A DNA stretch of 64,000 bases, taken from Klebsiella sp. BIGb0138. Lineage in GTDB: Bacteria > Pseudomonadota > Gammaproteobacteria > Enterobacterales > Enterobacteriaceae. Positions 21,349 through 31,333 of the stretch are shown here, piece by piece. The DNA lies in the NCBI RefSeq assembly GCF_004342285.1, contig NZ_SMCV01000003.1, forward strand, positions 495,546 through 559,545, read 5' to 3'. Positions within the stretch are counted from its first letter, which is position 1; each line of letters opens with the position of its first letter. The notes under the pieces were generated by a model. It saw nothing but the letters and a program-made list of their open reading frames with translations. It did not search any database and was not told the DNA's origin. A program made the position numbers and the translations under genes.

Positions 21349-21831
21349 ATGAACAAGGTTGCTCAATTCTACCGTGAACTGGTGTCGACGCTCAGTGAAC
21401 GGCTACGCAATGGAGAGCGCGATATTGACACTCTGGTGGAGCAGGCGCGGGTGAAAATGAGCCACTCCGGTGAGTTAACGCAGCGCGAAGTGGAGTCACT
21501 GACCACCGCGGTCAGACGCGATCTCGAAGAGTTCGCGCGCAGCTATGAAGAGAGTCAGGATGAGCTGTCGGACAGCGTATTTATGCGCGTGATAAAGGAA
21601 AGTCTGTGGCAGGAGCTGGCGGATATTACCGATAAAACCCAGCTGGAATGGCGCGAGGTGTTCCAGGATCTTAACCATCACGGGGTGTACCACAGTGGGG
21701 AAGTGGTGGGGCTGGGGAATCTGGTATGCGAGCATTGTCATTTTCATCTGGCGGTCTATACCCCGGACGTGCTGCCGCGCTGCCCGAAATGCGGCCACGA
21801 TCAGTTCCAGCGTCGTCCTTTTGAACCCTGA
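21349..21831 (+). CDS. ybeL: DUF1451 zinc-ribbon protein YbeL
   Basis: 160 residues, matching E. coli YbeL. The N-terminal two thirds is helical and charged; the C terminus has a zinc ribbon with CEHC and CPKCG. The function is unknown. GGAGG is too close to the first ATG (21346), so the second ATG (21349, MNKVAQFY) is preferred. It is divergent from leuS. A GC-rich palindrome (GGCGCGC/GCGCGCC, 21866-21889) separates it from the convergent gltL. Confidence 0.93.
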   Translation: MNKVAQFYRELVSTLSERLRNGERDIDTLVEQARVKMSHSGELTQREVESLTTAVRRDLEEFARSYEESQDELSDSVFMRVIKESLWQELADITDKTQLEWREVFQDLNHHGVYHSGEVVGLGNLVCEHCHFHLAVYTPDVLPRCPKCGHDQFQRRPFEP

Positions 21832-21895
21832 TGAGCGAGGTCGATCGCCGCGGGGAAGGGGAGCGGGCGCGCACCGAACGGCGCGCGCCGCAGGA

Positions 21896-22621
21896 TTAAT
21901 GCAGGATTTTGGCGAGGAAATCTTTTGCGCGTTCGGATTGCGGGTTGGCGAAGAACGCTTCCTTGTCGGCGTCTTCGACAATCTTCCCCTCATCCATAAA
22001 GATTACCCGGTTGGCCACCTTACGGGCAAAGCCCATCTCGTGGGTGACCACCATCATCGTCATCCCTTCATTCGCCAGCTCGACCATGACATCCAGCACT
22101 TCGTTGATCATCTCCGGATCCAGCGCTGACGTCGGTTCGTCAAACAACATGGCAATCGGATCCATACATAGCGCCCGGGCGATGGCCACACGCTGCTGCT
22201 GGCCGCCGGAGAGCTGCGCCGGGTATTTTTCTGCATGGGCGGAGAGGCCCACGCGCTCCAGCAGCTTCAGGCCCTTGGCACGGGAAGCGGCTTTATCGCG
22301 GTTGAGCACTTTCACCTGCGCCAGCGTCAGGTTGTCGATAATCGACAGGTGTGGAAACAGTTCAAAGTGCTGGAACACCATCCCCACGCGGGAGCGCAGT
22401 TTGGCGAGGTTGGTTTTTTTATCGTTCACCTGGGTGCCGTCAACGGTGATCTCGCCCTGTTGGATCGGCTCCAGCCCGTTAACGGTTTTAATCAGCGTCG
22501 ATTTCCCGGAGCCAGAAGGCCCGCAAACCACCACCACTTCACCTTTTTTCACTTCCGTGGAGCAGTCGGTCAGCACCTGAAAGTGACCATACCATTTTGA
22601 AACGTTTTTCAGGGTAATCAT
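21896..22621 (-). CDS. gltL: Glutamate/aspartate ABC transporter ATPase GltL
   Basis: 241-residue ATPase of the polar amino-acid uptake family. It has Walker [10 protein letters not shown], the Q-loop, signature LSGGQQQR, Walker [12 protein letters not shown] and the switch His in VVTHEMG. It energises import through GltJK, and its ATG overlaps the gltK stop by one base. It is the last gene of the gltIJKL operon. Confidence 0.97.
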   Translation of the reverse strand: MITLKNVSKWYGHFQVLTDCSTEVKKGEVVVVCGPSGSGKSTLIKTVNGLEPIQQGEITVDGTQVNDKKTNLAKLRSRVGMVFQHFELFPHLSIIDNLTLAQVKVLNRDKAASRAKGLKLLERVGLSAHAEKYPAQLSGGQQQRVAIARALCMDPIAMLFDEPTSALDPEMINEVLDVMVELANEGMTMMVVTHEMGFARKVANRVIFMDEGKIVEDADKEAFFANPQSERAKDFLAKILH

Positions 22622-23295
22622 TACACAGTCCTTTTCTTCAACCAGCTGACCAACAGCGATGCGCTGAGACTAATAACAAAATAAACGGCGCCTGCGAACA
22701 GGATCATCTCGACCTGGGTTCCGTCACGCTCGCCGATGGTGGAGGCGGTACGGAAGAAGTCGGCCAGGCTCAGGACGTAGACCAGCGAGGTATCCTGAAA
22801 CAGTACGATGCCCTGAGTGAGCAGTAGCGGGACCATGGCGCGAAACGCCTGCGGCAAAATAATCAGCTTCATGGATTGCCAGTGGGTCATCCCCAGCGCC
22901 AGCGCGGCGCTGGACTGGCCGCGGGAAATACTCTGAATACCGGCGCGGATAATTTCCGAATAGTAGGCCGCTTCAAACATCGAGAAGGCCACCATGGCTG
23001 AAATCAGCCGGATATCGCTCTTTGGCGACAGGCCCAGCACGTTCTGCAGAAAGCCGGGGACAATCAGATAAAACCACAGCAGCACCATAACCAGCGGGAT
23101 GGAGCGAAACACGTTGACGTAAGTCCTGGCAAACCACGCCAGCGGCAGGAAGCTCGACAGGCGCATAACCGCCAGCAGCGTCCCCCAGACGATACCGATA
23201 ATAATGGCGGTCACGGTGATTTTCAGGGTGATAACCAGCCCGGCCAGCAGGTAGGGCATGGAAGGAACGATGGAACTCCAGTCAAAATCGTACAT
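22621..23295 (-). CDS. gltK: Glutamate/aspartate ABC transporter permease GltK
   Basis: 224-residue inner-membrane permease with about five helices and the His/Glu/Gln-permease EAA loop ([23 protein letters not shown]). It forms the heterodimeric channel with GltJ, from which it is separated by two bases. Confidence 0.97.
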   Translation of the reverse strand: MYDFDWSSIVPSMPYLLAGLVITLKITVTAIIIGIVWGTLLAVMRLSSFLPLAWFARTYVNVFRSIPLVMVLLWFYLIVPGFLQNVLGLSPKSDIRLISAMVAFSMFEAAYYSEIIRAGIQSISRGQSSAALALGMTHWQSMKLIILPQAFRAMVPLLLTQGIVLFQDTSLVYVLSLADFFRTASTIGERDGTQVEMILFAGAVYFVISLSASLLVSWLKKRTV

Positions 23296-23297
23296 GA

Positions 23298-24038
23298 TTA
23301 TTTGCCCCCCATATTGCCCGGCAGGCGGACCTTGCGTTCAACCACATACATCACCAGCATAATCACCGCATTAATAAACACGTAGGCAAGGGTAATCGCC
23401 GTAAAGGATTCCCAGGCGTGGGCCGAGTAATCCAGCAGCTTGCCCGCCTGCGCCGCCATATCGGCCAGCCCGATGGTCGATGCGATGGCCGAGTTTTTCA
23501 CCAGGTTCATCATTTCGGAAGTCATCGGCGGCACAATCACGCGATAGGCGTTGGGCAGCAGCACGTAACGATAGGTCTGCGGCAGCGTCAGGCCCATCGC
23601 CAGCCCGGCGTTTTTCTGTCCGCGCGGCAGCGACTGAATGGCGGCGCGAACCTGTTCGCATACGCGCGCCGCGGTAAACAGGCCCAGACACATCATCGAA
23701 GAGAGAAAGAACTGAATATTGGGATCCAGCTCGGACTTGAACCACATGCCGAGGTTTTCCGGCAGAAGTTCCGGCACCACCAGATACCAGGTAAAGAACT
23801 GAACGATCAGCGGGACGTTACGGAACAGTTCGACGTAGCAGGTACCGATGCCCGATAGCCAGCGATTGGGGGCGGTACGCAAAATGCCAAACAGTGAACC
23901 AACGAAAAAAGCGATAATCCAGGCGGTGACCGACAGGGCGACGGTGACCTGAAAGCCGCTCCATAGCCAGCCCAGATAGGTAGTGTTGCCGAACGGGGCC
24001 TGTTGCAGGAAAATACCCCAGTTCCAGTCTATTGACAT
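23298..24038 (-). CDS. gltJ: Glutamate/aspartate ABC transporter permease GltJ
   Basis: 246-residue permease partner of GltK with its own EAA loop ([21 protein letters not shown]). The start at 24038 follows AGGAG, which lies just past the terminator that closes SroC. Expression of gltJKL therefore depends on read-through or processing of the gltI transcript. Confidence 0.97.
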   Translation of the reverse strand: MSIDWNWGIFLQQAPFGNTTYLGWLWSGFQVTVALSVTAWIIAFFVGSLFGILRTAPNRWLSGIGTCYVELFRNVPLIVQFFTWYLVVPELLPENLGMWFKSELDPNIQFFLSSMMCLGLFTAARVCEQVRAAIQSLPRGQKNAGLAMGLTLPQTYRYVLLPNAYRVIVPPMTSEMMNLVKNSAIASTIGLADMAAQAGKLLDYSAHAWESFTAITLAYVFINAVIMLVMYVVERKVRLPGNMGGK

Positions 24039-24051
24039 AAATGACTCCTGG

Positions 24052-24203
24052 AAAAAAAAGGGTAGCAGCGCTACCCTCGAAGATCATTGTTCAGCCTGTT
24101 TCGGTATTCGCGGCGGCTGGGGAACGACCAGCCACCGTATAGTCTGTCCGTGCTATCACAACGATCGGGAGGGCAGGATTTCCCGCCCCTTGTTTTTTTA
24201 ATT
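24052..24203 (-). ncRNA. sroC: SroC-type small RNA (gltI-gltJ intergenic)
   Basis: In E. coli and Salmonella the gltI-gltJ gap yields SroC, an Hfq-binding RNA of about 150 nt processed from the gltI mRNA, which sponges the sRNA GcvB. Here the gap is the same size. On the minus strand it ends in GGGTAGC (24070-24076) / GCTACCC (24060-24066) followed by eight T (24052-24059), a strong intrinsic terminator. The 5' end is inferred from the known length and position; the sequence was not compared with a reference. Confidence 0.75.
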
Positions 24204-25110
24204 AGTTAAGAGCTTTGTCGTTAGGTGATTTGAACAGCGCCTTCATGTCGTCAGAGAGTTCGAAGTTCATATTCAGGTTTTTCGGCGGAATCGGGTTTTT
24301 GAACCACTTATCGAACCATTTCGCGGCTTCGCCGGAGGTCTGGGCCTGGGCGACGGTCTCATCTACCAGGGCTTTAAACTGCGGGTCATCTTTACGCAGC
24401 ATACAGCCGTAGGCCTCTTTCGACTGCGGCGTACCGATGATTTCCCAGTTATCCGGTTTCTTCGCTTTCGCGCGTTCGCCGGCCAGCAGCGCATCATCCA
24501 TCATAAAGGCCACCGCGCGGCCGCTCTCCAGAGTACGGAAGGAGTCGCCGTGGTCTTTCGCGCTGATAATACGCATGTTCATTTTCTTCTCGTCGTTCAG
24601 CTTATGCAGCAGAATTTCCGAGGTGGTGCCGGAAGTGACGACCACCGCTTTATCTTTCAGATCCGGGAAGTCTTTAATCGCACCGCCTTTCTTCGCCAGC
24701 AGGCGGGTGCCGACGATGAAAATAGTATCGGAGAAAGCCGCTTGCTGCTGACGCTCGAGGTTATTGGTGGTGGAGCCGCACTCAAAGTCATAGGTACCGT
24801 TTTGCAGCAGCGGAATACGGTTTTGCGAAGTGACCGGAACCAGTTTGACCTGCAGGTCAGGTTTATTCAGCTTCTTCTTGATGGCATCAACGATAGCGTT
24901 GGAGTAGTCCTGGGAGTAACCGACCACTTTTTGCTGATTGTCGTAGTAAGAGAACGGTACGGAGGATTCGCGGTGACCCACGACGATCACGCCGTTTTTG
25001 GCGATTTTGTCCAGGGTGCTGCCTGCTGCCGGGGCGGCATCTTCCGCATGCGCCAGACCGGCGGTCATACCCATAACCAGCATTGCTGTAGCCAGTTTAC
25101 GTAATTGCAT
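24202..25110 (-). CDS. gltI: Glutamate/aspartate-binding protein GltI
   Basis: 302-residue periplasmic solute-binding protein of the SBP_bac_3 family. The signal peptide is about 1-22 and the mature protein matches E. coli GltI closely (NGVIVVGHRESSVPFSYYDN). It delivers Glu and Asp to GltJKL. The ATG at 25110 follows AAGGAGTTGGAT; the 15-residue extension to 25155 is discarded. The C/A-rich leader upstream suggests repression by GcvB. Confidence 0.97.
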   Translation of the reverse strand: MQLRKLATAMLVMGMTAGLAHAEDAAPAAGSTLDKIAKNGVIVVGHRESSVPFSYYDNQQKVVGYSQDYSNAIVDAIKKKLNKPDLQVKLVPVTSQNRIPLLQNGTYDFECGSTTNNLERQQQAAFSDTIFIVGTRLLAKKGGAIKDFPDLKDKAVVVTSGTTSEILLHKLNDEKKMNMRIISAKDHGDSFRTLESGRAVAFMMDDALLAGERAKAKKPDNWEIIGTPQSKEAYGCMLRKDDPQFKALVDETVAQAQTSGEAAKWFDKWFKNPIPPKNLNMNFELSDDMKALFKSPNDKALN

Positions 25111-25156
25111 ATCCAACTCCTTATCCGCAGCGTCACTGACGCTATTGATACCCATT

Positions 25157-25174
25157 GTGAATGTGTGTGTGCGT
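25157..25174 (-). promoter_or_regulatory. C/A-rich GcvB target in the gltI leader
   Basis: On the minus strand the leader reads GCGCACACACACATTCAC-like about 47-64 bases before the gltI ATG. GcvB is known to bind a C/A-rich enhancer element in the gltI 5' UTR through its GU-rich region. The assignment is by position and composition. Confidence 0.6.
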
Positions 25175-25495
25175 TATTATGGCTGCCATATATACGTGCA
25201 GCATTTGTATGTGTTTGTTAGCATTTAGTTTGGCTTAATGTAAAGATTTTGCTGTTATATTGTTTATTTTTGCGAACTACTCCGCACCATTTAAAGGCAA
25301 AAATCGTTCATTGCACCAAAGTGGAGCGTCACCCGTTCCGTGTCGGTGCAACCGGGTTATACCCGGACGGGATGGCATCGCTACCTGAGTATATTAAGCA
25401 ATGGTCGTGCCAGTTTGGGGTGAACGGGGGGAGGTGACCCCGGCGACAGGCGTCCGCCGGGGCAGAGCGGAGGTCAATCCGCAGAAAGAAAAGGC
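25175..25495. other. gltI upstream region, non-coding
   Basis: About 320 bases between the gltI leader and lnt. It is AT-rich near gltI, with TATATA-like sequence (about 25186-25195) that may be the gltI -10. A GC-rich hairpin, CCCCGGCG/CGCCGGGG (about 25438-25461), lies just past the lnt stop but has no T run. No gene is supported. Confidence 0.5.
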
Positions 25496-27034
25496 TTAGC
25501 GGCGGCGCTGACGCAGGCTCATCACCAGTGCGCCAAAAGCAAACAGCGCGGTCAACGCCCACAGCGGCCAGTTACCGGTACGCGCGTACGGCGTCAGGCC
25601 GGTGGTCGGGGTGACTTTGGTGGTCAGCACCGCGCGGGTGAACTGCGGGATCATGTCCTGAATTTCGCCGCGTGGGCCGATGACGGCGGTAATACCGTTA
25701 TTGGTGCTGCGCAGCAGCGGCCGGGCCAGCTCCAGCGCTCGCATCCTCGCCATCTGGAAGTGCTGCCACGGACCGATCGACTTACCAAACCAGGCATCGT
25801 TTGAGATGGTCAGCAGGTAGTCGGTATCCGGACGGAAGTTATCCCGCACCTGCTCGCCGAGAATAATTTCGTAGCAGATCGCCGCCGTCAGCTTCATATT
25901 ATGCGCCATCAGCTGCGGCTGCACGTACGGACCGCGGCTGAAGGAGGACATCGGTAAGTCGAAGAACGGCGCCAGCGGGCGCAGAATGGACTCCAGCGGC
26001 ACGAATTCACCGAACGGCACCAGATGATTCTTGTTGTAGCGATCTTTGGAGTCGTAGCTATAAGGATTGTCTTTACCGAGGGTGATGATGGTGTTGTAGG
26101 TGTCGTAACGGTTCTTCTGGTTAAGGCGGGCGTCGACGATGCCGGTAATCAGCGAACTGTTTTTCGCCCGCAGCAGATCGTCCATCATGCTCAGGAAATG
26201 CTGTTGGTTGATTTCCAGATCCGGGATCGCCGATTCCGGCCAGACGATCAGCTGGGATGTTCCCATATGCGGCTGAGTCAGCTCCAGATAGGTCTTCAGC
26301 GTATTGACCAGCTGATTTTCATCCCATTTCAGCGCCTGGGGAATATCTCCCTGTACCAGCGATACCTGGGTCGCACGTTGCGGCTGCAGCTGATACCACT
26401 GGATGTCGCGCAGCGGGAAGGGCAGGGTGAACAGCACCGCGGCGGCGATCAGCGGTTTCCAGCGACGTTGCACGAGGGCCAGCACCAGCAGGCCGCTGAC
26501 CATCATCAACAGGAAGTTAATGGCTTCAACCCCCATTACCGGCGCGAGCCCTTTCAGCGGGCCGTCAATCTGGCTGTAGCCAAACTGCAGCCACGGGAAG
26601 CCGGTCAGGATCCAACCGCGCAGGAACTCGGTTATCTGCCAGACGACCGGGGCGGCGATAGCGACGCGAACCCAGCTGGTTTGCGGCCATAAACGCGAAA
26701 GCAGGCCGGCGAACAGCCCGGTATACAGCGACATATACGCCGCCAGCAGCACCACGAGGAACACGTTGACCGGGCCCGGCATGCCGCCAAACTGCGCGAT
26801 ACTGACGTAGACCCAGTTGACGCCGGAACCGAATAGCCCCATCCCCCAGAAAAAGCCAATCCAGGCGCCTGACAACGGACGACGATTAAGGGTTAATCCC
26901 TGCAGGCCGATTAACGAAATAATCGCCGCCGGCCAGATATCATAAGGAGAAAAAGCCAGCGTTCCGCTGGCTCCGAATAATAGCGCCAGCAGCAGGCGTA
27001 CGCGCTGGCGTTCGATAAGTGAGGCAAATACCAT
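25496..27034 (-). CDS. lnt: Apolipoprotein N-acyltransferase Lnt
   Basis: 512 residues, as in E. coli. Six or so N-terminal membrane helices are followed by a periplasmic nitrilase domain with the triad Glu (VWPESAIPD, about 267), Lys ([12 protein letters not shown], about 335) and Cys ([11 protein letters not shown], about 387), then a C-terminal helix. It adds the third acyl chain to lipoproteins, needed for Lol export. It follows ybeX by 22 bases in the miaB/ybeZYX-lnt block. Confidence 0.97.
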   Translation of the reverse strand: MVFASLIERQRVRLLLALLFGASGTLAFSPYDIWPAAIISLIGLQGLTLNRRPLSGAWIGFFWGMGLFGSGVNWVYVSIAQFGGMPGPVNVFLVVLLAAYMSLYTGLFAGLLSRLWPQTSWVRVAIAAPVVWQITEFLRGWILTGFPWLQFGYSQIDGPLKGLAPVMGVEAINFLLMMVSGLLVLALVQRRWKPLIAAAVLFTLPFPLRDIQWYQLQPQRATQVSLVQGDIPQALKWDENQLVNTLKTYLELTQPHMGTSQLIVWPESAIPDLEINQQHFLSMMDDLLRAKNSSLITGIVDARLNQKNRYDTYNTIITLGKDNPYSYDSKDRYNKNHLVPFGEFVPLESILRPLAPFFDLPMSSFSRGPYVQPQLMAHNMKLTAAICYEIILGEQVRDNFRPDTDYLLTISNDAWFGKSIGPWQHFQMARMRALELARPLLRSTNNGITAVIGPRGEIQDMIPQFTRAVLTTKVTPTTGLTPYARTGNWPLWALTALFAFGALVMSLRQRRR

Positions 27035-27056
27035 TTAGGCTAATCGTCCCGTGTAA

Positions 27057-27935
27057 TTAATCTTCCAGCTTCGGCTGCGGTGCGTCGTCAGGAAGTTTGA
27101 CATGAACCTGGATGATACGTCGGCTATCCGCCATGGCGACCTTGAATTGGTAACCATCGATGTCGATCGACTCCCCGCGCGCCGGCAGATGGCCAAAGGC
27201 CTGCATCACCAGCCCGCCAATGGTATCCACTTCTTCATCGCTGAAGTGGGTGCCAAAGGCTTCGTTGAAGTCTTCAATGGAGGCCAGGGCGCGTACCGTC
27301 CAGGTATGGCGGCTCAGCTGACGAAAATCGATATCTTCTTCTTCATCGTATTCGTCTTCGATCTCGCCGACGATAAGTTCGAGGATGTCTTCAATGGTCA
27401 CCAGACCAGAGACGCCGCCGAACTCATCAATCACGATAGCCATATGATAACGCTGGGAGCGGAACTCTTTCAGCATGCGGTCCACCCGCTTGCTTTCAGG
27501 CACGACAACCGCCGGGCGTAACACTTTTTCCATGCTGAAAGCGTCGGAGTCGCTGCGCATAAACGGCAGCAGGTCTTTGGCCATCAGAATCCCTTCAATG
27601 TGATCTTTATCTTCGCTGATGACCGGGAAACGCGAGTGGGCGGATTCGATGATCACATCGAGGCACTCGTCCAGCGTCTGGTTGCGTTTCAGGGTAATCA
27701 TCTGCGAGCGGGGGATCATAATATCGCGGACGCGCTGGTCAGCGATATCCATGACCCCTTCGAGCATATCGCGGGTATCTTCGTCGATAAGATCGTTTTG
27801 CCCGGAATCACGGATCAGCGCCAGCAGTTCATCGCGGTTTTTCGGTTCTCCGTGAAAAAGCTGGCTGAGTAACAGGGAGAAGAATCCCTTTTTGCTGTTT
27901 ACTGTGTCACTACTGTGTGAATTGTCGTCGCTCAT
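27057..27935 (-). CDS. ybeX: CBS-domain protein YbeX (CorC)
   Basis: 292-residue cytoplasmic protein with two CBS domains (about 66-190), opening [12 protein letters not shown] and containing [28 protein letters not shown], and a C-terminal CorC_HlyC domain (about 205-285). Originally linked to magnesium/cobalt efflux by CorA, it is now tied to ribosome maturation through its neighbours ybeY and ybeZ. Its conserved position supports the latter. Confidence 0.95.
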   Translation of the reverse strand: MSDDNSHSSDTVNSKKGFFSLLLSQLFHGEPKNRDELLALIRDSGQNDLIDEDTRDMLEGVMDIADQRVRDIMIPRSQMITLKRNQTLDECLDVIIESAHSRFPVISEDKDHIEGILMAKDLLPFMRSDSDAFSMEKVLRPAVVVPESKRVDRMLKEFRSQRYHMAIVIDEFGGVSGLVTIEDILELIVGEIEDEYDEEEDIDFRQLSRHTWTVRALASIEDFNEAFGTHFSDEEVDTIGGLVMQAFGHLPARGESIDIDGYQFKVAMADSRRIIQVHVKLPDDAPQPKLED

Positions 27936-28012
27936 GGCGTCGTGTGGGTTCTCATGTCAGTTAATTTGTCGCTCGTCGCGCGTATGTTCAGCGCCGGACG
28001 GCATGGGCGCGC

Positions 28013-28033
28013 GCCGCCGGTTAAACCGGCGGC
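28013..28033 (-). repeat. Strong GC hairpin between ybeY and ybeX
   Basis: GCCGCCGG (28013-28020) and CCGGCGGC (28026-28033) form a perfect 8-bp stem with a 5-base loop inside the operon gap. There is no T run; it may set mRNA stability between ybeY and ybeX. Confidence 0.5.
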
Positions 28034-28036
28034 AGG

Positions 28037-28504
28037 CTATTCCTTCTCGGCAATGTACGGATCCTCATAGCCCAGAGCAAGCATTATCTCTGTTTCGATG
28101 CCTTCCATCTCTTCCGCTTCTTCATCAATGATATGGTCGTAACCCAGCAGGTGCAGACTGCCGTGAATCACCATATGCGCCCAGTGCGCTTCCAGCGGTT
28201 TACCCTGCTCTGCGGCCTCCTGCTCAACGACCTGACGGCAGATAATCAGATCGCCAAGCAGCGGCAGCTCGATCCCCGGCGGCGCTTCGAAGGGGAATGA
28301 CAGCACGTTGGTCGGCTTATCCTTGCCGCGATAGGTCAGATTCAGCTCGTGGCTTTCGGCTTCGTCGACCAGGCGGACGGTCACTTCCGACTCCTCCTGG
28401 AACTGGGGAATGACGGCATCGACCCAGCGTTGAAACTGAGCTTCATCCGGCAAACCGCCGTTATCTTCGCAAGCCAGCTGTAAATCGAGAATAACCTGAC
28501 TCAT
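28037..28504 (-). CDS. ybeY: Endoribonuclease YbeY
   Basis: 155-residue zinc-dependent endoribonuclease of the UPF0054 family for 16S rRNA 3' maturation and ribosome quality control. The metal motif [11 protein letters not shown] is intact. Its ATG overlaps the ybeZ TGA (ATGA), so translation is coupled to ybeZ. Confidence 0.97.
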   Translation of the reverse strand: MSQVILDLQLACEDNGGLPDEAQFQRWVDAVIPQFQEESEVTVRLVDEAESHELNLTYRGKDKPTNVLSFPFEAPPGIELPLLGDLIICRQVVEQEAAEQGKPLEAHWAHMVIHGSLHLLGYDHIIDEEAEEMEGIETEIMLALGYEDPYIAEKE

Positions 28505-29547
28505 TTCTGCTCCTGTTCCTGGGCTTCGCGTTTGCGCTCGGCGGCCAGGTCTGCTTTACGTTTTTGGTCAGCCTCTTCCCATGTTTCATACGCATTAACG
28601 ATACGGGCCACCACCGGGTGACGCACCACGTCTTCGCTATGGAAGAAATTGAAGCTGATTTCATCGACCTCTGCCAGCACCTCAATGGCATGGCGCAGGC
28701 CGGATTTGGTGCTGCGCGGCAGGTCAATCTGGGTAACGTCGCCGGTGATCACCGCCTTCGAGTTAAAGCCGATACGGGTCAGGAACATTTTCATCTGTTC
28801 GATGGTGGTGTTCTGGCTCTCATCAAGAATAATAAAGGCATCGTTCAGCGTACGGCCGCGCATATAGGCCAGCGGCGCGACTTCGATAACGTTGCGCTCA
28901 ATCAGTTTTTCGACCTTCTCGAAGCCGAGCATTTCGAACAGCGCATCGTACAGCGGGCGCAGGTACGGATCGACTTTCTGACTCAGATCGCCGGGCAGGA
29001 AGCCCAGTTTTTCCCCGGCTTCAACGGCGGGGCGGGTCAGCAGAATACGACGTACGTCCTGGCGTTCGAGCGCGTCTACCGCCGCGGCAACCGCCAGATA
29101 GGTTTTCCCGGTCCCGGCCGGGCCGACGCCGAAGGTAATATCATGGTCGAGGATATTGGCGATGTATTGCGCCTGGTTTGGCGTACGGGGCTTGATGACG
29201 CCGCGTCGGGTCTTGATATTGACGGCTTTGCCGTACTCCGGCACGCTCTCGGCGCTCTGTTCCAGCACGCGAGCTTCTTTGATAGCCAGATGGATCTGTT
29301 CCGGCTCAATGTCCTGAATCTGTCCGCGCATTGGCGCGGTATCGACGTACAGGCTGCGCAGAATATCTGCCGCCGCGTTCACGCATATCATGCGCCCGGT
29401 CAGTTTAAAGTGATTGTCACGGCGATTGATTTCGATGCCCAATCGGCGCTCCAGCTGTTTGATGTTGTCGTCAAACGGGCCACACAGCCCCAGCAGGCGT
29501 GCGTTATCCGCTGGCTCCAGGGTAATTTCACGGGTTTCTATGTTCAA
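28501..29547 (-). CDS. ybeZ: PhoH-like ATPase YbeZ (PhoL)
   Basis: 348 residues. An N-terminal KH-like region is followed by a PhoH domain with Walker A GPAGTGKT (about 140) and Walker [13 protein letters not shown]. It interacts with YbeY in the known system and probably works in RNA metabolism. The C-terminal tail is rich in Lys, Arg and Glu. It is the first of ybeZ-ybeY-ybeX-lnt, 153 bases after the miaB stop. Confidence 0.95.
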   Translation of the reverse strand: MNIETREITLEPADNARLLGLCGPFDDNIKQLERRLGIEINRRDNHFKLTGRMICVNAAADILRSLYVDTAPMRGQIQDIEPEQIHLAIKEARVLEQSAESVPEYGKAVNIKTRRGVIKPRTPNQAQYIANILDHDITFGVGPAGTGKTYLAVAAAVDALERQDVRRILLTRPAVEAGEKLGFLPGDLSQKVDPYLRPLYDALFEMLGFEKVEKLIERNVIEVAPLAYMRGRTLNDAFIILDESQNTTIEQMKMFLTRIGFNSKAVITGDVTQIDLPRSTKSGLRHAIEVLAEVDEISFNFFHSEDVVRHPVVARIVNAYETWEEADQKRKADLAAERKREAQEQEQK

Positions 29548-29670
29548 GCTGTTCCTCTTTACGCGTTTTGCCGGACAGCAAACGTCTCCGGCCAGTAAGG
29601 AAATTATTCACGTCATCGGAATATGGCGCAAGCATTGCTATGAATATTGGGCCAGGGAGGGGAAATACAA

Positions 29671-29692
29671 GGCCTGCCGGGGTCGGCAGGCC
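29671..29692 (-). terminator. Hairpin after miaB, probable terminator
   Basis: GGCCTGCCG (minus strand, 29684-29692) pairs with CGGCAGGCC (29671-29679) over a 4-base loop, nine bases past the miaB stop, followed by TTGTATTTCC. The stem is strong and the T tract poor. Confidence 0.55.
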
Positions 29693-29700
29693 AGAGTGGA

Positions 29701-31125
29701 TCACGGCTGATAAGTCCCTACGCCGAGGTCGTTTTCTTTGCGGGTGCGCGCGATGACCGATTCCGGAGATTCCGCGATACGCAGCCCCATCTCCTCTTCG
29801 GTGCGCACAATTTTACCGCGCAGCGAGTTGGTGTAGACGTCAACGATTTCGACATCGACAAACTTACCGACCATATCCGGGGTGCCTTCGAAGTTGACTA
29901 CCCGGTTGTTCTCGGTGCGCCCGGAAAGCTCCATGATGTTTTTGCGCGAGGTGCCCTCGACCAGAATGCGCTGGGTGGTGCCGAGCATGCGGCGGCTCCA
30001 GGCCATAGCCTGCTGGTTGATGCGCTCCTGCAAAATATACAGGCGTTGCTTCTTGTCCTTTTCCGGGACGTCATCGACCATATCCGCCGCCGGGGTGCCG
30101 GGACGCGCGGAGAAGATAAAGCTGTAGCTCATGTCGAGATTGACATCGGCAATCAGCTTCATGGTCTTTTCGAAATCTTCGTTGGTTTCACCAGGGAAGC
30201 CGACGATAAAATCGGAGCTAATCTGGATATTCGGGCGCGCTTCATACAGCTTGCGGATAATCGCTTTGTATTCCAGCGCCGTGTGGGTACGCCCCATCAG
30301 GTTCAGCACCCGGTCGGAACCGCTCTGCACCGGTAAGTGCAGGAAGCTCACCAGCTCCGGGGTGTCGCGATAGACATCAATGATGTCGTCGGTGAACTCA
30401 ATCGGGTGGCTGGTGGTAAAGCGAATACGGTCAATACCGTCGATCGCCGCCACCAGACGCAGCAGGTCGGCGAAACTGCCGGTCGTTCCGTCGTAGTTCT
30501 CGCCGCGCCAGGCATTCACGTTCTGCCCCAGCAGGTTGACTTCACGTACGCCCTGGGCCGCCAACTGAGCAATTTCAAACAGAATATCGTCGCAGGGACG
30601 GCTGACTTCTTCGCCACGGGTATAGGGCACCACGCAGTAAGTGCAGTATTTGTTGCAGCCTTCCATAATCGAGACGAAAGCCGTCGGGCCTTCGGCGCGC
30701 GGTTCCGGCAGACGGTCGAATTTTTCGATTTCCGGGAAGCTGACATCCACCACCGGGCTGCGGTTGCCGCGCACTGAATTGATCATTTCCGGCAGACGAT
30801 GCAGCGTCTGCGGCCCGAAAATAATATCGACATAGTGGGCGCGTTGACGGATATGGTGCCCTTCCTGAGAGGCGACACAACCGCCGACGCCGATAATCAG
30901 ATCGGGGTTCTTCTCTTTCAGTAGCTTCCAACGGCCTAACTGATGGAAAACTTTTTCCTGTGCCTTCTCACGGATTGAGCAGGTATTGAGCAGCAGCACA
31001 TCCGCTTCCTCAGCCACTTCGGTCAGTTGATATCCGTGCGTGGCATCCAGCAGATCGGCCATCTTTGATGAATCGTATTCGTTCATCTGACAGCCCCAGG
31101 TTTTAATATGGAGTTTTTTTGTCAT
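29701..31125 (-). CDS. miaB: tRNA-i6A37 methylthiotransferase MiaB
   Basis: 474-residue radical-SAM methylthiotransferase that converts i6A37 to ms2i6A37 in tRNAs reading UNN codons. The N-terminal UPF0004 domain has auxiliary-cluster Cys12, Cys49 and Cys83, the radical-[11 protein letters not shown] motif is near residue 157, and a TRAM domain is at the C terminus. An ATG four codons upstream (31137) is also possible. The next unit on this strand is the tRNA operon, whose Leu(UAG) member starts with U. Confidence 0.96.
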   Translation of the reverse strand: MTKKLHIKTWGCQMNEYDSSKMADLLDATHGYQLTEVAEEADVLLLNTCSIREKAQEKVFHQLGRWKLLKEKNPDLIIGVGGCVASQEGHHIRQRAHYVDIIFGPQTLHRLPEMINSVRGNRSPVVDVSFPEIEKFDRLPEPRAEGPTAFVSIMEGCNKYCTYCVVPYTRGEEVSRPCDDILFEIAQLAAQGVREVNLLGQNVNAWRGENYDGTTGSFADLLRLVAAIDGIDRIRFTTSHPIEFTDDIIDVYRDTPELVSFLHLPVQSGSDRVLNLMGRTHTALEYKAIIRKLYEARPNIQISSDFIVGFPGETNEDFEKTMKLIADVNLDMSYSFIFSARPGTPAADMVDDVPEKDKKQRLYILQERINQQAMAWSRRMLGTTQRILVEGTSRKNIMELSGRTENNRVVNFEGTPDMVGKFVDVEIVDVYTNSLRGKIVRTEEEMGLRIAESPESVIARTRKENDLGVGTYQP

Positions 31126-31148
31126 CGACTTGCTCATGCTTAAGTATA

Positions 31149-31209
31149 TATACCCAAAGTCATTTTCTTCACCGGGAATGAATCTGCAATGTGAAGGTCG
31201 ACGGGTATA
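31149..31209. repeat. Short ERIC/IRU-like intergenic repeat
   Basis: The 61-base segment is bounded by TATACCC (31149-31155) and GGGTATA (31203-31209). The ends resemble those of the TATACCCGTC...TTTGGGTATA family of enterobacterial intergenic palindromes, with a shortened or degenerate centre. It lies between divergent miaB and ubiF and would overlap the miaB promoter region. Confidence 0.45.
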
Positions 31210-31333
31210 AAGCCAGGATTGCAGGGCGCGTATTGTAATGCTTTGGTTGCGCCCTGACCAGTGCGAGCGTTATCCCCGCAAGGCGGAGAAAAATCCGGTA
31301 AACTTAACGGATTCGGGTTTAAGGATAACGGCC

